Source: Mycolicibacterium xanthum
GTDB taxonomy: Bacteria > Actinomycetota > Actinomycetes > Mycobacteriales > Mycobacteriaceae
DNA: 64,000 nt
Assembly: GCF_019710635.1 (NCBI RefSeq)
Contig: NZ_JAIFZS010000001.1
Span: 1-64,000, forward strand
Direction: 5' to 3'
Positions within the stretch are counted from its first letter, which is position 1; every line of letters begins with the position of its first letter. Below the pieces are notes generated by a model. The model was not told where the DNA came from. It saw only the letters and a program-made list of their open reading frames with translations, and made no database searches. A program made the translations under genes and the position numbers. Positions 52,984-62,525 of this stretch are shown here, piece by piece.

Positions 52984-53615
52984 TCGGCCGCGCCCGGCCG
53001 TGGCTCGCCACGGCCGCGGCGCTGGCCGCAGCGGTCGTCGGCTACCGGACCCACGTTCGCCCCTGGATGTACTTCTGGGGTGCCACCCACGAAGAGATGG
53101 TCGAGGGCCTGCCGGGAGACGAACTCGTCGACGGCGCCGGACCGCGCACCACCCGCGCGGTGACGATCAACGCAGGCCCCGAGGCGGTGTGGCCGTGGCT
53201 GGTGCAGATCGGTGAGGATCGCGGCGGCTTCTACAGCTACAGCGCGCTCGAACGCGCGGTCGGCGCCGACATCCACAACGCCGATCGGATCCATCCGGAG
53301 TGGCAGGACCTGCAGGTCGGTGACACGGTGTGGCTGGCCCGCCGCGGCGGTGACCGGGCCAGGCAGGTGGTGGCGGCCCTGGAGCCCAAATCGTATCTGG
53401 TGCTGATGAACCCCGACGACTACGACAAGGTGCTGCGCGGCGAACGTGCTTCCGGCAGTTGGGCTTTCCACCTGCAGCCGGCCGGGGACCGGACCCGGCT
53501 GCTGGCGCGCGGCAACGGCGGCTCGGCCGGCAACCCGATCTTCGACATCGCGCACTTCGTCATGGAGCGCAAGATGCTCGACGGCATCCGGCGGCGGGCC
53601 GAGCGCAGCGGGTGA
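52980..53615 (+). CDS. SRPBCC-family protein
   Basis: A 211-residue protein with one N-terminal hydrophobic segment (residues 9-24) and a START/Bet v1-like (SRPBCC) fold recognisable from [30 protein letters not shown] and [18 protein letters not shown]. Mycobacterial members are common and of unknown ligand; the fold binds hydrophobic molecules. Its GTG overlaps the stress protein stop. It converges on the acyl-CoA dehydrogenase pair. Confidence 0.85.
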   Translation: MIGRARPWLATAAALAAAVVGYRTHVRPWMYFWGATHEEMVEGLPGDELVDGAGPRTTRAVTINAGPEAVWPWLVQIGEDRGGFYSYSALERAVGADIHNADRIHPEWQDLQVGDTVWLARRGGDRARQVVAALEPKSYLVLMNPDDYDKVLRGERASGSWAFHLQPAGDRTRLLARGNGGSAGNPIFDIAHFVMERKMLDGIRRRAERSG

Positions 53616-53688
53616 CACCGGCCGTTCAGAATGGTCGGTGCAACTGTTGATCGTGACCGAAGGTGTTGCGCTACCGGTGCGTTGAGCG

Positions 53689-54831
53689 CTACCCCGTGCT
53701 CAGCCGCGCGTAGCGGCTGATGTGGTGGTCGGTCGACCCGAACTCGAACTGCAGCGCGGTGAGCCGCTTGAAGTAGTGGCCGATGGCAAGCTCCTCGGTC
53801 ATCCCCATGCCGCCGTGCAGCTGGACCGCCTGCTGGCCGACGAACTGCGCCGCCCGGCCCGCCGTGGCCTTGGCGGCCGACACCGCCATGGCGCGGGTGG
53901 TGTCGTCGGCATCGAGTTTGAGCGTCGCCAGCAGCGTTGCCGCCGCGGCCTGTTCGACCTCCATGTACATGTCGACCATGCGGTGCTGCAGGACCTGGAA
54001 GCTGCCGATCGGCTGGCCGAACTGCTGACGTTGCTTGCAGTACTCCACGGTGTCGGCGAGCACCTTGCGCATTCCGCCCACGGCCTCCGCACAAACGGCG
54101 GTCGCACCTTCGTCGCGGGCCAGCGCGATCGATGGCCAGGCACCGCCTTCGACGCCCAGCAGGGCGGCCGCGGGCAGCCGCAGATAATGCATCACGATGT
54201 CGGAGGCGCGGTGGTCATCGATCGTGCGGTAGTGGAGAAACTCCAAACCCCCTGATGCGGAGCCGATGTCGACGAGGAACAGCGATATGCCCTCGGCGGC
54301 GTCCGGGGCGCCGGAGGTACGCGCGGTGATCAGCACATGGGATGCCAGCGGCGTGGAGGCGGACACGATCTTGGCCCCGCGCAGCACCCAGCCGCCGTCG
54401 TCCCGCTCGGCAACGGTCCGGACGTCCTGCCAGTGCTCGCCGGAGGTCGCCTCGGTCGCGGCCAACGTGACGATGGCGGTGCCCTCGACGAGCTTCTCCA
54501 ACAGGTCGGTCGCGGCGGCACAGCCGGCGCGCCGCAGCAGGCCGGCGGCCACCACGGCGGTGTCGACGTAGGGCTCGATCACCAGCGCGTTGCCCAGCGC
54601 CTCGGCGATGAGCATCATCTCCACCGGACCGCCGCCGATTCCGCCGCATTCCTCGGGCAGCGCGGCGGCCAGAATCCCGAGCTCGTCCGCGAAGGACTTC
54701 CAGATGTCGGGCTGCCAGCCCAACCCGGTCTTGGCCGCCGACCGGCTCTTCTCGAGGTCGTAGCGGGTCGCGAGGAACTTCGTGAGCCCGTCGCGGAGCA
54801 GTGCCTGTTCGTCGTTCAGTGTGAAGTCCAT
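53689..54831 (-). CDS. Acyl-CoA dehydrogenase, second subunit of a pair
   Basis: A 380-residue acyl-CoA dehydrogenase. Features: the N-terminal helical domain, SASTPLASHVLITAR in the middle domain, and the C-terminal helical domain with FVGQQAVQLHGGMGMTEE. It follows the other subunit gene with no gap (TAG then ATG). In mycobacteria, adjacent FadE genes of this kind form alpha2beta2 enzymes used in sterol side-chain and ring breakdown (FadE28-29 and related); the specific substrate cannot be read. Confidence 0.9.
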   Translation of the reverse strand: MDFTLNDEQALLRDGLTKFLATRYDLEKSRSAAKTGLGWQPDIWKSFADELGILAAALPEECGGIGGGPVEMMLIAEALGNALVIEPYVDTAVVAAGLLRRAGCAAATDLLEKLVEGTAIVTLAATEATSGEHWQDVRTVAERDDGGWVLRGAKIVSASTPLASHVLITARTSGAPDAAEGISLFLVDIGSASGGLEFLHYRTIDDHRASDIVMHYLRLPAAALLGVEGGAWPSIALARDEGATAVCAEAVGGMRKVLADTVEYCKQRQQFGQPIGSFQVLQHRMVDMYMEVEQAAAATLLATLKLDADDTTRAMAVSAAKATAGRAAQFVGQQAVQLHGGMGMTEELAIGHYFKRLTALQFEFGSTDHHISRYARLSTG

Positions 54832-56064
54832 CTAGAGCCCCAATGCTGCCTTGGCCAGAATGTTGCGCTGAATCTCGTTGCTGCCGGCGTAGATCGAACC
54901 GGCGCGGTCGTTGAAGTACCGCAGCGGGGCGACGGCCTGCCACGGCTCGCCGCTGACGTAGTCGCCGGCGGGTGGCTCGAAGTCGGCGATCGGTCCGCCG
55001 GGGCAGGTGGCATGCGGTTGGTACACCCGCCCGCGGGGTCCGGCCGCCTCCATCGCCAGCTCGGTGATCGCCTGGCTCAGCTCGGTTCCCAGCACCTTGA
55101 GCATCGAGGACTTGGCCCCGGGATTGCCGCCCGCCGCCACCACGGCCAGCACCTGGTACTCGAGGATCTCGAGCACCTCGGTGCGGATGCGGACATCGGC
55201 GAGCTTGCGGGCGAACGCGGGATCGTCGAGCAGTCGGCCCCCGCCGGGTCCGGGCTGCTCGGCGGCGACCGTGGCGATCTCCTCGGCCATCACCTGCAGA
55301 GCGGGGGCCGTGGACGCACCACCACGTTCGAACTCCAGCAGGTATTTGGCCACCGTCCAGCCGTCGTCGATCTGCCCGATCACATTGGACTTCGGCACCC
55401 GGACCTCGTCGAAGAACACCTGGTTCTGCACCTCTTCGCCCGAGGTCATGACCAGCGGCCGGATCTCGATGCCGGGGGAGGACATGTCGATCAGCACGAA
55501 CGTGATGCCGCGCTGCTTCTTGTCCGACCGGGTGGTGCGGACCAGGGCGAACATCCAGTTCGCCTCCTGGGCGTGCGTGGTCCAGATCTTGCTGCCGGTG
55601 CAGACCAGGTGGTCTCCGTCGTCGCGCGCGGCCATCGACAACGCCGCGAGGTCCGAACCGGCCTCCGGCTCGGAGTACCCCTGGCAGAAGAACACCTCGC
55701 CGGTCAGGATTCGCGTGAGGAAGTAGTCCTTCTGTTCGGCGGAGCCGAACTTGATGATCGCGTGGGCCACCATCCGGATGCCCATCGGCGACAGGGACGG
55801 GGCGCCGGCCAGCGTCGATTCCCGGCTGAAGATGTAGTGCTGGGTCAGGCTCCAGTCGCAGCCGCCGTGCGCGACCGGCCATGCCGGGGCCGCCCAGCCC
55901 CGCTCGTGCAGGATCTGCTGCCACTGCATGCTGGCGTCGTGATCCGCGTAGACGCTGGTCATCAGCCGTCCCGCGCGACGCAGCTCGGGTGTGAGCTTCT
56001 CCTCGAGGAAGGCGCGTACCTCATCGCGGAATGCGAGGTCGGCCGCCGACCACTCCAGGTCCAT
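54832..56064 (-). CDS. Acyl-CoA dehydrogenase, first subunit of a pair
   Basis: A 410-residue acyl-CoA dehydrogenase. Clear signatures: QGYSEPEAGSDLA (FAD and substrate binding), WTTHAQEANW, and near the end SIYAGSNEIQRNILAK. The ATG at 56064 (MDLEWSAADLAFRDEVRAF) with AGAGGGGA upstream fits the family start; the open frame ten codons longer is not conserved. It forms an operon with the following subunit gene. The promoter region holds AACCTAGTT (56103-56111), a possible short palindrome. Confidence 0.92.
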   Translation of the reverse strand: MDLEWSAADLAFRDEVRAFLEEKLTPELRRAGRLMTSVYADHDASMQWQQILHERGWAAPAWPVAHGGCDWSLTQHYIFSRESTLAGAPSLSPMGIRMVAHAIIKFGSAEQKDYFLTRILTGEVFFCQGYSEPEAGSDLAALSMAARDDGDHLVCTGSKIWTTHAQEANWMFALVRTTRSDKKQRGITFVLIDMSSPGIEIRPLVMTSGEEVQNQVFFDEVRVPKSNVIGQIDDGWTVAKYLLEFERGGASTAPALQVMAEEIATVAAEQPGPGGGRLLDDPAFARKLADVRIRTEVLEILEYQVLAVVAAGGNPGAKSSMLKVLGTELSQAITELAMEAAGPRGRVYQPHATCPGGPIADFEPPAGDYVSGEPWQAVAPLRYFNDRAGSIYAGSNEIQRNILAKAALGL

Positions 56065-56324
56065 CGAAAGTCCCCTCTCTCTGCACAGCTGCACACAGAG
56101 TAAACCTAGTTAGTTAAGTGGTGGAAACTCGGGGGTGTCCGACCAGGTGGCGGGCTTCGGCGGGAGCCGAGAGGCGGCACCGCCGGGACGGATTCGGTGG
56201 TAGCTTGATGTGTTGCCACAGTCCGTGATGGCAAATCCCCCTCGAGTGCCATCACGGCTGTGGTGACCAGCGAAATTGTTCCCTTCGCATCACCGCACAC
56301 GCGGCCGACCGCCAAAAAGCAAAT
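56065..56324. promoter_or_regulatory. Divergent promoter region with inverted repeat
   Basis: 260 bases between divergent genes. Near the left edge is TAAACCTAGTTAGTTAAG (56101-56118), relatively AT-rich and holding AAC-CTA-GTT. It is not a match to the KstR consensus, which needs a two-base spacer. The right half holds the strong stem-loop listed separately. Confidence 0.45.
56216..56263. repeat. Long stem-loop, 17 pairs with one bulge
   Basis: Left arm CCACAGTCCGTGATGGCA (56216-56233), 13-base loop, right arm TGCCATCACGGCTGTGG (56247-56263). The arms pair fully except for one extra T in the left arm. It lies 62 bases before the start at 56325 and could act as an operator, an attenuator in the 5' leader, or a terminator. 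Confidence 0.85.
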
Positions 56325-57155
56325 ATGAGGCTGATAACCGTGGATGGTGGGACCGAGTGGCACGAGGATGTCGACGTGGTGTGCACCGACGCCGCGTTCG
56401 CGGGCTTGGCGACCGCGATCTCGACCCTCGCGGTCGGCGGGGAGGCCTTCGTGGCGAGCGCGGACCCAGCCGGCCCGGCGACACGGCGGGGCTGGTTCGG
56501 TGCCGACGTCGACGAGCCCGACACGACCGCCTACTTCCATGAACTGACAGCAGATCTGGACCTCGACGGCCTTCGTCGCCTCGACGATGAGCTTCCCATC
56601 CGGCTCGCCGGTGCGCAGCCCTCACGGGGACGGACCGCGCCGACCTTCGAAGGGGCGCGGCTGCGGGACTGGGCGGCGCGGTGCATCCCGTCCCCGACCG
56701 GATACCTCTACACCCGCGTCACCGACTGGCCGGCCACCGAGATGGAATCCGCCGATGGAGATCCCGTCGCCGTGACCGAGATCGGCGAGTTGACGGTCTC
56801 CGGCCGGGACACCTGGGCCGCGGTCGGCCAGTGGCTGGCCGCCGAGGCCGACGAGCGGGGGGTGCGGACCCATCCGGTCGCGCGTTTCGAGCGGCTGGTG
56901 TTCGAGCATGGTGTGGTCGTGGGTGCGGTGTTCGGCACCTCGGACGGTCCTCTGGCGGTGCGCGCCAGGCACGGGGTGTTGGTCTGCCGGGCAGTGCCGC
57001 CGATGGCGCCCGCCGCGAGCAGCGGCACGGCGTTCCGGGTCGCGCTCGTCGGTAAGGCCGCCAGCCGGTTCGGCCGCGTCGAACTGCTGACCGCGGACCC
57101 GGCCGGCGCGCACCGGATCGTGCCGGGCCGCGCGACGACGCCGCAGCCGCACTGA
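56325..57155 (+). CDS. Hypothetical protein, degenerate flavoprotein-like
   Basis: A 276-residue protein without a full known motif. The segment DVDVVCTDAAFAGLATAIS looks like a worn-down dinucleotide-binding start, and VFEHGVVVGAVFGTSDGPLAVRARHGVLVCRA resembles the GVVLAAGG region of FAD-dependent dehydrogenases such as 3-ketosteroid dehydrogenase. The key glycines are missing, so FAD binding is doubtful. No ribosome site is obvious; the GTG at 56341 is another possible start. Its stop is two bases from the convergent dcpA-like stop. Confidence 0.6.
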   Translation: MRLITVDGGTEWHEDVDVVCTDAAFAGLATAISTLAVGGEAFVASADPAGPATRRGWFGADVDEPDTTAYFHELTADLDLDGLRRLDDELPIRLAGAQPSRGRTAPTFEGARLRDWAARCIPSPTGYLYTRVTDWPATEMESADGDPVAVTEIGELTVSGRDTWAAVGQWLAAEADERGVRTHPVARFERLVFEHGVVVGAVFGTSDGPLAVRARHGVLVCRAVPPMAPAASSGTAFRVALVGKAASRFGRVELLTADPAGAHRIVPGRATTPQPH

Positions 57156-57156
57156 G

Positions 57157-59019
57157 TCAGAAATGTTGGCCGCCGGTGAATGTCACCGGAATGCACCCCT
57201 TGGCCAGAAGCGATTTCATTTCAGAGCCGGCGACGGGACGCGACAACAGGAAGCCCTGTGCCCGGTGACATCCGTGGCGCAACAGCGTCAACGCGGCGGC
57301 GTCGGTCTCGACTCCCTCGGCCACCAACTCGAGCCCGAACGCCTCGGCCAACGCGATGACGGCCCGGACGATCGCGAGGTCGCCCGGGTCGGAACCCAGT
57401 TCACGGACAAAGCTCTTGTCGATCTTGAGGGTGTCCACCGGAAGCGATTTCAGATGTGACAGCGCGCTGTAACCGGTGCCGAAATCGTCGATGGCGATCT
57501 GGATTCCGGCCTCCTTCAGTCGGGCCAGCGTTATCCGCGTGGTGTCGATGTCCTGCACCACCACACTCTCGGTGATCTCCAGGCAGACCGAGGACCGGTC
57601 CAGGGCGAACTCGTCGATGATGCCGGCGACGGATTCGACGAACTGGTCGCTCACCAACTGCACCGGAGAAACGTTGATGCGCAACACGATGTTGTTGCCG
57701 AGTGCGTGCGAGCGCCAGTCGGCGAACTCGGAGCAGGCGGTCCGCAGCACCCACCGCCCCAACTCGCCCGCCAGGTTGATCGACTCGGCCACGCCGATGA
57801 ACGCGTCGGGCGCCAGCAGCCCGCGGGTCGGGTGCTGCCAGCGCACCAGGGCCTCGGCGGCCAGGATCTCGCCGGTCCGCATGTCCACCTCGGGCAGGTA
57901 GTGCAGCAGCAGCGCGCCGTTCTCGATCACGCTTTGTAGATGAAGCTCGATATCGTTGCGCAAGTCGCTCTTCATCGACATGTCGTCGGTGAACATCGCG
58001 ACCTTGTTTCCGCCGGAGTTCTTCGCGGTAAGCACCGCCTGGTCGGCCCGGCGCAGCAGATCCGACGTGGTGTCCACCCCGGGTATCCCGAGTGCCACAC
58101 CGATGCTCACGGTCCGGGTCAGCATCTCCCCGTCGATGGACACCCGCTCGCGCAGGTCCGACTGCAGGTGATGGGCCAACACCTCGGCGGCGTCGGCCTG
58201 CATCGGTTCTTCCGGCACCACCACGAACTCGTCACCGCCCAGTCGCGCGATCAGGGGGGACCCCTCGGCGCCGCGGCGGAGACGTTCGGCCAGGACCCGG
58301 ATGAACGAGTCGCCCGCGGTGTGGCCGAGATAGTCGTTGATCGCCTTGAGTCGGTCGAGGTCGAAGAACAGCGCCGACACCGGACCCGGCTGACCGTCGG
58401 CCAGTCGCTCATCGAGATGCGCGAGCAGGGCGCGCCGGTTGGACAATCCGGTGAGGTCGTCGTGTTCGGCCAGGTAGCGCAGTTGCTCCTCGGCTGCGAC
58501 GCGGGCCTGTACCTGCGCGAACAACGACGCGATCGCCTCGAGCGCGTTGAGCTCCTCCGGAGTCCATTCCCGGTCGCCGAACTTGATGAAACCCAGCGCG
58601 CCGGTGGTCACGTCGCCGGAGATCAACGGCGTGGCCGCCATCGAGGTCGCGGGCACGGCGCGGCTCTGCTCGATGCGCTTCTGGTAGTCGCCGGTGGCCG
58701 GCTCCGGGCGCAGCAGCACCGGCTTCTTCGCGTGTTCGGAGACGGCGAACACCGGGTCGGCATCGGCGAAGTACACCAACGCGAGCGGATCCGGGTCGGG
58801 GATGTTCGGTCGGACCGGCCATTCGGCGATCAGCCTCGAGGCGTGGATGGAGTGGTCGTTGTAGCGCAGGAAGCTCACGTCGACGCCGAGGTAGGAGACC
58901 AGGTCGGCCAGCACGTGTTGGCTGACCTGCACCGAGGTGGTCGCGGTCGCCGCCATCAGCTGCGTGGCCACCGACTTGACCATCTGGTCGAGGGTGCGCG
59001 GAACGGGGTTGTTCGACAT
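57157..59019 (-). CDS. dcpA: GAF-GGDEF-EAL c-di-GMP cyclase/phosphodiesterase
   Basis: A 620-residue cytoplasmic signalling enzyme. A GAF sensor (residues ~20-170), a GGDEF domain with intact LGGDEFV (active diguanylate cyclase), and an EAL domain with AAEALVRW, the metal-binding DDFGTGYS, and EGVE (active phosphodiesterase). Order and length match M. smegmatis DcpA (MSDGC-1) and M. tuberculosis Rv1354c, which both make and break c-di-GMP. It lies seven bases after the ThiF-nitroreductase gene, the same neighbour as in M. tuberculosis (Rv1355c), so the operon is conserved. Confidence 0.93.
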   Translation of the reverse strand: MSNNPVPRTLDQMVKSVATQLMAATATTSVQVSQHVLADLVSYLGVDVSFLRYNDHSIHASRLIAEWPVRPNIPDPDPLALVYFADADPVFAVSEHAKKPVLLRPEPATGDYQKRIEQSRAVPATSMAATPLISGDVTTGALGFIKFGDREWTPEELNALEAIASLFAQVQARVAAEEQLRYLAEHDDLTGLSNRRALLAHLDERLADGQPGPVSALFFDLDRLKAINDYLGHTAGDSFIRVLAERLRRGAEGSPLIARLGGDEFVVVPEEPMQADAAEVLAHHLQSDLRERVSIDGEMLTRTVSIGVALGIPGVDTTSDLLRRADQAVLTAKNSGGNKVAMFTDDMSMKSDLRNDIELHLQSVIENGALLLHYLPEVDMRTGEILAAEALVRWQHPTRGLLAPDAFIGVAESINLAGELGRWVLRTACSEFADWRSHALGNNIVLRINVSPVQLVSDQFVESVAGIIDEFALDRSSVCLEITESVVVQDIDTTRITLARLKEAGIQIAIDDFGTGYSALSHLKSLPVDTLKIDKSFVRELGSDPGDLAIVRAVIALAEAFGLELVAEGVETDAAALTLLRHGCHRAQGFLLSRPVAGSEMKSLLAKGCIPVTFTGGQHF

Positions 59020-59026
59020 CGTGGAG

Positions 59027-61201
59027 TCAGAATAAGGCCGGGCCGGCGTCGTCGAGCGGACGCCGGCGGCTGCGGACCGAAGCGGGTGGGGCGGAGGTGA
59101 GCCGTAGCGTCAGGATCTGCGACTCGCCGCTTCTCGTCGCCGTCAGGTGACGAAACCGTTGCTGTAGCTCGGTAAGCGACTGTGCGAATGCCGTTGAGAG
59201 TTGCCGCATTTCGGCCGCGTCGTGGCCGTAGAGGAAGACCGGCGAGATGGGCTGAACGGCAAGCCCGTGCCGTTGTGCCGTCAGCCACACGGCCTCGGCG
59301 GCCGCACCGCCGCGCGCATACCCGGTGAGCGAGGGGTCCGTTCCCACGACAACCGCGAGCGCCGAGCTGGTGGATATCCGCGTGCCGGTGTCGATGCCCA
59401 GCCCCGCGCCTGCGTTCCAGGATGCCAGCAAGGACATGACCTCGGTGCGCTTGAGGATGTCGAGGATGACGATCTCGCTCTGGCTCAACTCGAGGCTGCG
59501 TACGTCGATGCCGGTGTCGGGGCAGTCGTCACCGGGCCACCGCAGCTCTGAGGTCATCTCCGCGTGTAGCCGTTCCGTCAGGTATCTGATCCGGTCGGAG
59601 TCGGCGAGTACGGCGCCGGCCCGGTCGAGGGTTGAGCGGTCGGTGATCAGCTGGAGTCGGGCCCCCTCACGGCGGGCTGCGGCATGCAGCGCGGCCGCGG
59701 TGTCGGCCGGCACCGCGGTCGGGGCGCCGCGGCGCCGGTTGGTCTCCCGCGCAGCCAGTTCCGGCTGCAGCCGGGCCAGTTCGGCATCGCCGCCCGGCGC
59801 GGTCAGATCGACGGTGGCGGTGAGCGGTGAAGCACCACCGTCCTGCACGATCTCGACGGCGGCGTCGATGCCCTGCGCGGCGGCCGCCACCCGCGCATTG
59901 AAGACCGCGGCACCCACCGCGACGGCGCTGCCGCGGAACTCGACGTCCATCAGCGACGTGCGCTCCGGTGCCAGCCGGATCACGACCGCGTTCGGGGTCT
60001 GCTCGATGTGCCATGGCTGGGAATTGCCCCCGGATGGGGCCCGATTGGCGGCAAGGGCGACCGCCCGCACCGCGGTGGGTGGCGACGTCGCGGGTGAATC
60101 GGCGGGCGCCACCGGTTCGGTTCGTGGCGCCTCTGCGAAGCCGGCGGTCGGATCGGCCAGCCTGTTCAGCACGGCCGACATGTCGGTGCGGATCCGCCCG
60201 GACGGAAGGGGCTCGCCCAGACCGATTCGGCGTACCGCCTCGGCTACCGCGGAGGCTCCGATCAGAACGTCTCCGATCACCTGGGGCCAGGTCGCCAGCG
60301 TGTGGCCGACTTCGACCAGAGATGCTGCGGCGCGGGGGGACAGGCTTGCGCCCTCGAGGATCCTCAGAACATGCGGAACCTTGTCCTTGTTGTCCAGGCC
60401 GGCCAGTGCGGCAGCGTCCAGTCCGCCCAGCAGGCCGTGGAACACGGGCCGGTCGGGTTCCAGGTCGAACCGTTCCACGTCGACGAGGCCGCGGTCGCTG
60501 GTTGCCATCAGGACCGGTTGTCCGCGCCGGCGGGCCGCCTCGCGCACCAGTGCCTTGACGTCGAGAGAGTCGCATTCCTCGATGACGATGTCGAGGCCGT
60601 CGAGGAAGCCGTCGATTGTCCCGGCGGTCAGGGCGGAATCGTGCACCAGCACAGGGAGATACGGATCGATCTCGGCGATCCTGCGGGCCGCTGCGGTGGC
60701 CTTGTTCACCCCGATGTCGAAAACCGTTGCCGGAACCCGGTTGAGGTTCGACAGCTCGAGTTCGTCGAAATCGGCCAACTGCAGCTCACCGCACAGAGCC
60801 TGCATCGCGAGTGTGTGGGCGATCGCGTGACCGACGCTGAGCCCGATGATGCCCACGCGGAGCGACGCGAGCTTCTGGTGTTCCTCGGTCGTGATCAGAT
60901 GGCGGTTGCGGTCGGTGCGCACCCGTGCGTAGGCGCGTGGACCGAGGATTCCGACGAGGGCGCGTCGCCACGGGTAATACGCCCAGCGGCGGGGCTCTTC
61001 GGTGAACTCGGGTCCGGGCGCGGGAAGCAGACCGGCGAGGGTGGCCGCCTGCTCGGCGGTCCGGTCGAGGACCGTGACGGCGGGGTCGCCGCGTAACGCC
61101 TCGACGGCGTGCGCGCCGTCCGGCGTGCTGGGATCGAGCACGATGGCGGCCGCGGCATCCCCGGTGCCGGTCGCATACCTATCAACTTGCTCCGACGTCA
61201 C
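59027..61201 (-). CDS. moeY: ThiF/MoeB-like adenylyltransferase fused to nitroreductase domain (Rv1355c-like)
   Basis: A 724-residue fusion. Residues ~110-350 are an E1/ThiF domain: RVGIIGLSVGHAIAHTLA (nucleotide loop), ADFDELELSNLNRVP, VNKATAAARRIAEIDPYLPV. From about residue 380, ALAANRAPSGGNSQPWHIE begins an FMN nitroreductase fold. No CxxC zinc pairs are seen. M. tuberculosis Rv1355c is named MoeY for the ThiF part, but the fusion suggests an activation-plus-redox chemistry not needed for molybdopterin. The GTG at 61201 overlaps the upstream stop by four bases. Confidence 0.88.
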   Translation of the reverse strand: MTSEQVDRYATGTGDAAAAIVLDPSTPDGAHAVEALRGDPAVTVLDRTAEQAATLAGLLPAPGPEFTEEPRRWAYYPWRRALVGILGPRAYARVRTDRNRHLITTEEHQKLASLRVGIIGLSVGHAIAHTLAMQALCGELQLADFDELELSNLNRVPATVFDIGVNKATAAARRIAEIDPYLPVLVHDSALTAGTIDGFLDGLDIVIEECDSLDVKALVREAARRRGQPVLMATSDRGLVDVERFDLEPDRPVFHGLLGGLDAAALAGLDNKDKVPHVLRILEGASLSPRAAASLVEVGHTLATWPQVIGDVLIGASAVAEAVRRIGLGEPLPSGRIRTDMSAVLNRLADPTAGFAEAPRTEPVAPADSPATSPPTAVRAVALAANRAPSGGNSQPWHIEQTPNAVVIRLAPERTSLMDVEFRGSAVAVGAAVFNARVAAAAQGIDAAVEIVQDGGASPLTATVDLTAPGGDAELARLQPELAARETNRRRGAPTAVPADTAAALHAAARREGARLQLITDRSTLDRAGAVLADSDRIRYLTERLHAEMTSELRWPGDDCPDTGIDVRSLELSQSEIVILDILKRTEVMSLLASWNAGAGLGIDTGTRISTSSALAVVVGTDPSLTGYARGGAAAEAVWLTAQRHGLAVQPISPVFLYGHDAAEMRQLSTAFAQSLTELQQRFRHLTATRSGESQILTLRLTSAPPASVRSRRRPLDDAGPALF

Positions 61202-61947
61202 AGGGCGTTGTTGCGAAGCAAATCGGCCTCGTCGGAGTCGGGCCGGGCCCGGTCGATCACCAGGAGCTCGGTGAAGATCTTCGACACCTGGTCGGGTTCG
61301 GCGTGGCGGATGAAGGCTCGACGGTCCCACCACATCATCTTGGTGCGGTAGCGGGGGTCGGGATACGGCGTTGCCGGAATCGGTGCGACCACGCCGCCGG
61401 AGGAGCGCCACTTGTCGAGCACATGAACCGCGGAGGTGGCCATGCAGAACTGCAGGTCCAATGCCGCCATCGCGTGAAACGCAGTACGTGCCAGTACTCG
61501 GGTGAGCCCCTTGCTGCGATCGGCATCGTCGGTGACGAACCCGGTCTTCATCTCCAGCACGCCGAACGGCACCCGGTCGTCGATCATCTTCCGCACCGCC
61601 GCCAGGCCCGGCCGGCCGTCCCATTCGACGACGGCATGGGAATTGTCGGCGCAACGCAGCGGCCCCTTGGCGCGAACCCCACCGATCACCAGGCCGGATG
61701 TGTCGAGGATGGCCCAGAAGATCGCGGTGTCGTGACCGTCGCGGATGGCATCGATGTCGAGCGCCCGCTGCACCCCGTGCTTGCGGTAGCTGCGATCAGC
61801 GCCCCGCAGGTAGTCCAGCCACAGGTCGCGATCCAGCGCCGGCCGCGACATCACCAAAGTGCACTCGGCGTCGGCGTCCCACCAGCTGTGTCGGCGCGTG
61901 AGTCGGAAATCGCGGCGTTCCGCGAATTCCAGCGTTGCAGCGGACAT
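61198..61947 (-). CDS. GNAT-like acyltransferase family protein (Rv1356c-like)
   Basis: A 249-residue protein, first in the three-gene c-di-GMP operon, at the place of Rv1356c in M. tuberculosis. The predicted strand-helix order around LVIGGVRAKGPL, FGVLEMKTGFVTDD, RSKGLTRVLARTAFHAMAALDLQFCMATS and VLDKWRSSGGV fits an N-acyltransferase (GNAT or FeeM-like) fold, but the acyl-CoA loop is not canonical. The ATG at 61947 has GGGAAAACG upstream. The substrate is unknown; coupling with the ThiF-nitroreductase gene suggests a shared small-molecule product. Confidence 0.7.
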   Translation of the reverse strand: MSAATLEFAERRDFRLTRRHSWWDADAECTLVMSRPALDRDLWLDYLRGADRSYRKHGVQRALDIDAIRDGHDTAIFWAILDTSGLVIGGVRAKGPLRCADNSHAVVEWDGRPGLAAVRKMIDDRVPFGVLEMKTGFVTDDADRSKGLTRVLARTAFHAMAALDLQFCMATSAVHVLDKWRSSGGVVAPIPATPYPDPRYRTKMMWWDRRAFIRHAEPDQVSKIFTELLVIDRARPDSDEADLLRNNAL

Positions 61948-62525
61948 CGTTTTCCCATCGTTTCGACCGCCGTACCTGGGCGGCCGAACTGTCTGTACCC
62001 GGCATTGTTTGAACGCGACATGATCAGTATGTCGCGTGATGGCGTCAATTCCAGCTAGCCGGCGAAAATTTTCCTGGGCACGCATTGCTCTTTGTCGTGT
62101 GTAGTAGCCGGATGGCGACTGTTCGCGCCACAAGGCAATCTCGAATTTCCGGCAACGTACTGCCTCAGGCCAGTATATCGGGGCATGGCGAACGTTGAAA
62201 CTGGAGTCGTTTGCCCTTTTATCTGGGTGATCTGCATTTCACTGTGAGATCCCGCTAACTTACGTCAACCTACCGGCGGCTTGTGGATCGGGGCGCAGCG
62301 CGGGGCCGGTGCGATACGGTCGCTTCGCCGGCAGGTCTTTGCTGACCTTGCCGAACGGCTTCGCTGTGCGGCGATGCGCAACCGCCGCATCCACGCAATC
62401 GTGGCGGGGCTGCCGAGTTCACGGGTGGTCGACCATGCTGTGATCGGCGACACGACCCTGTGGCAACGTGGACCGGCATGGTCAAATCGGTGCCGGAGAA
62501 CCGCCCGACGTCAAAGGAGACAACT
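61948..62525. promoter_or_regulatory. Divergent promoter region, no gene seen
   Basis: Nearly 580 bases between the c-di-GMP operon and the MaoC gene. Part of it (62070-62270) is clearly less GC-rich than the neighbourhood (for instance CCAGTATATCGGGG near 62170), as expected for promoters. TTACGTCAA at 62260-62268 resembles one half of the palindrome at 63033-63046. Small open frames here lack ribosome sites and look random. Confidence 0.5.

Noticed and set aside
56101..56118. KstR operator before the acyl-CoA dehydrogenase pair
   Set aside because: AAC and GTT are separated by three bases instead of two, and the outer T and A positions do not both fit.
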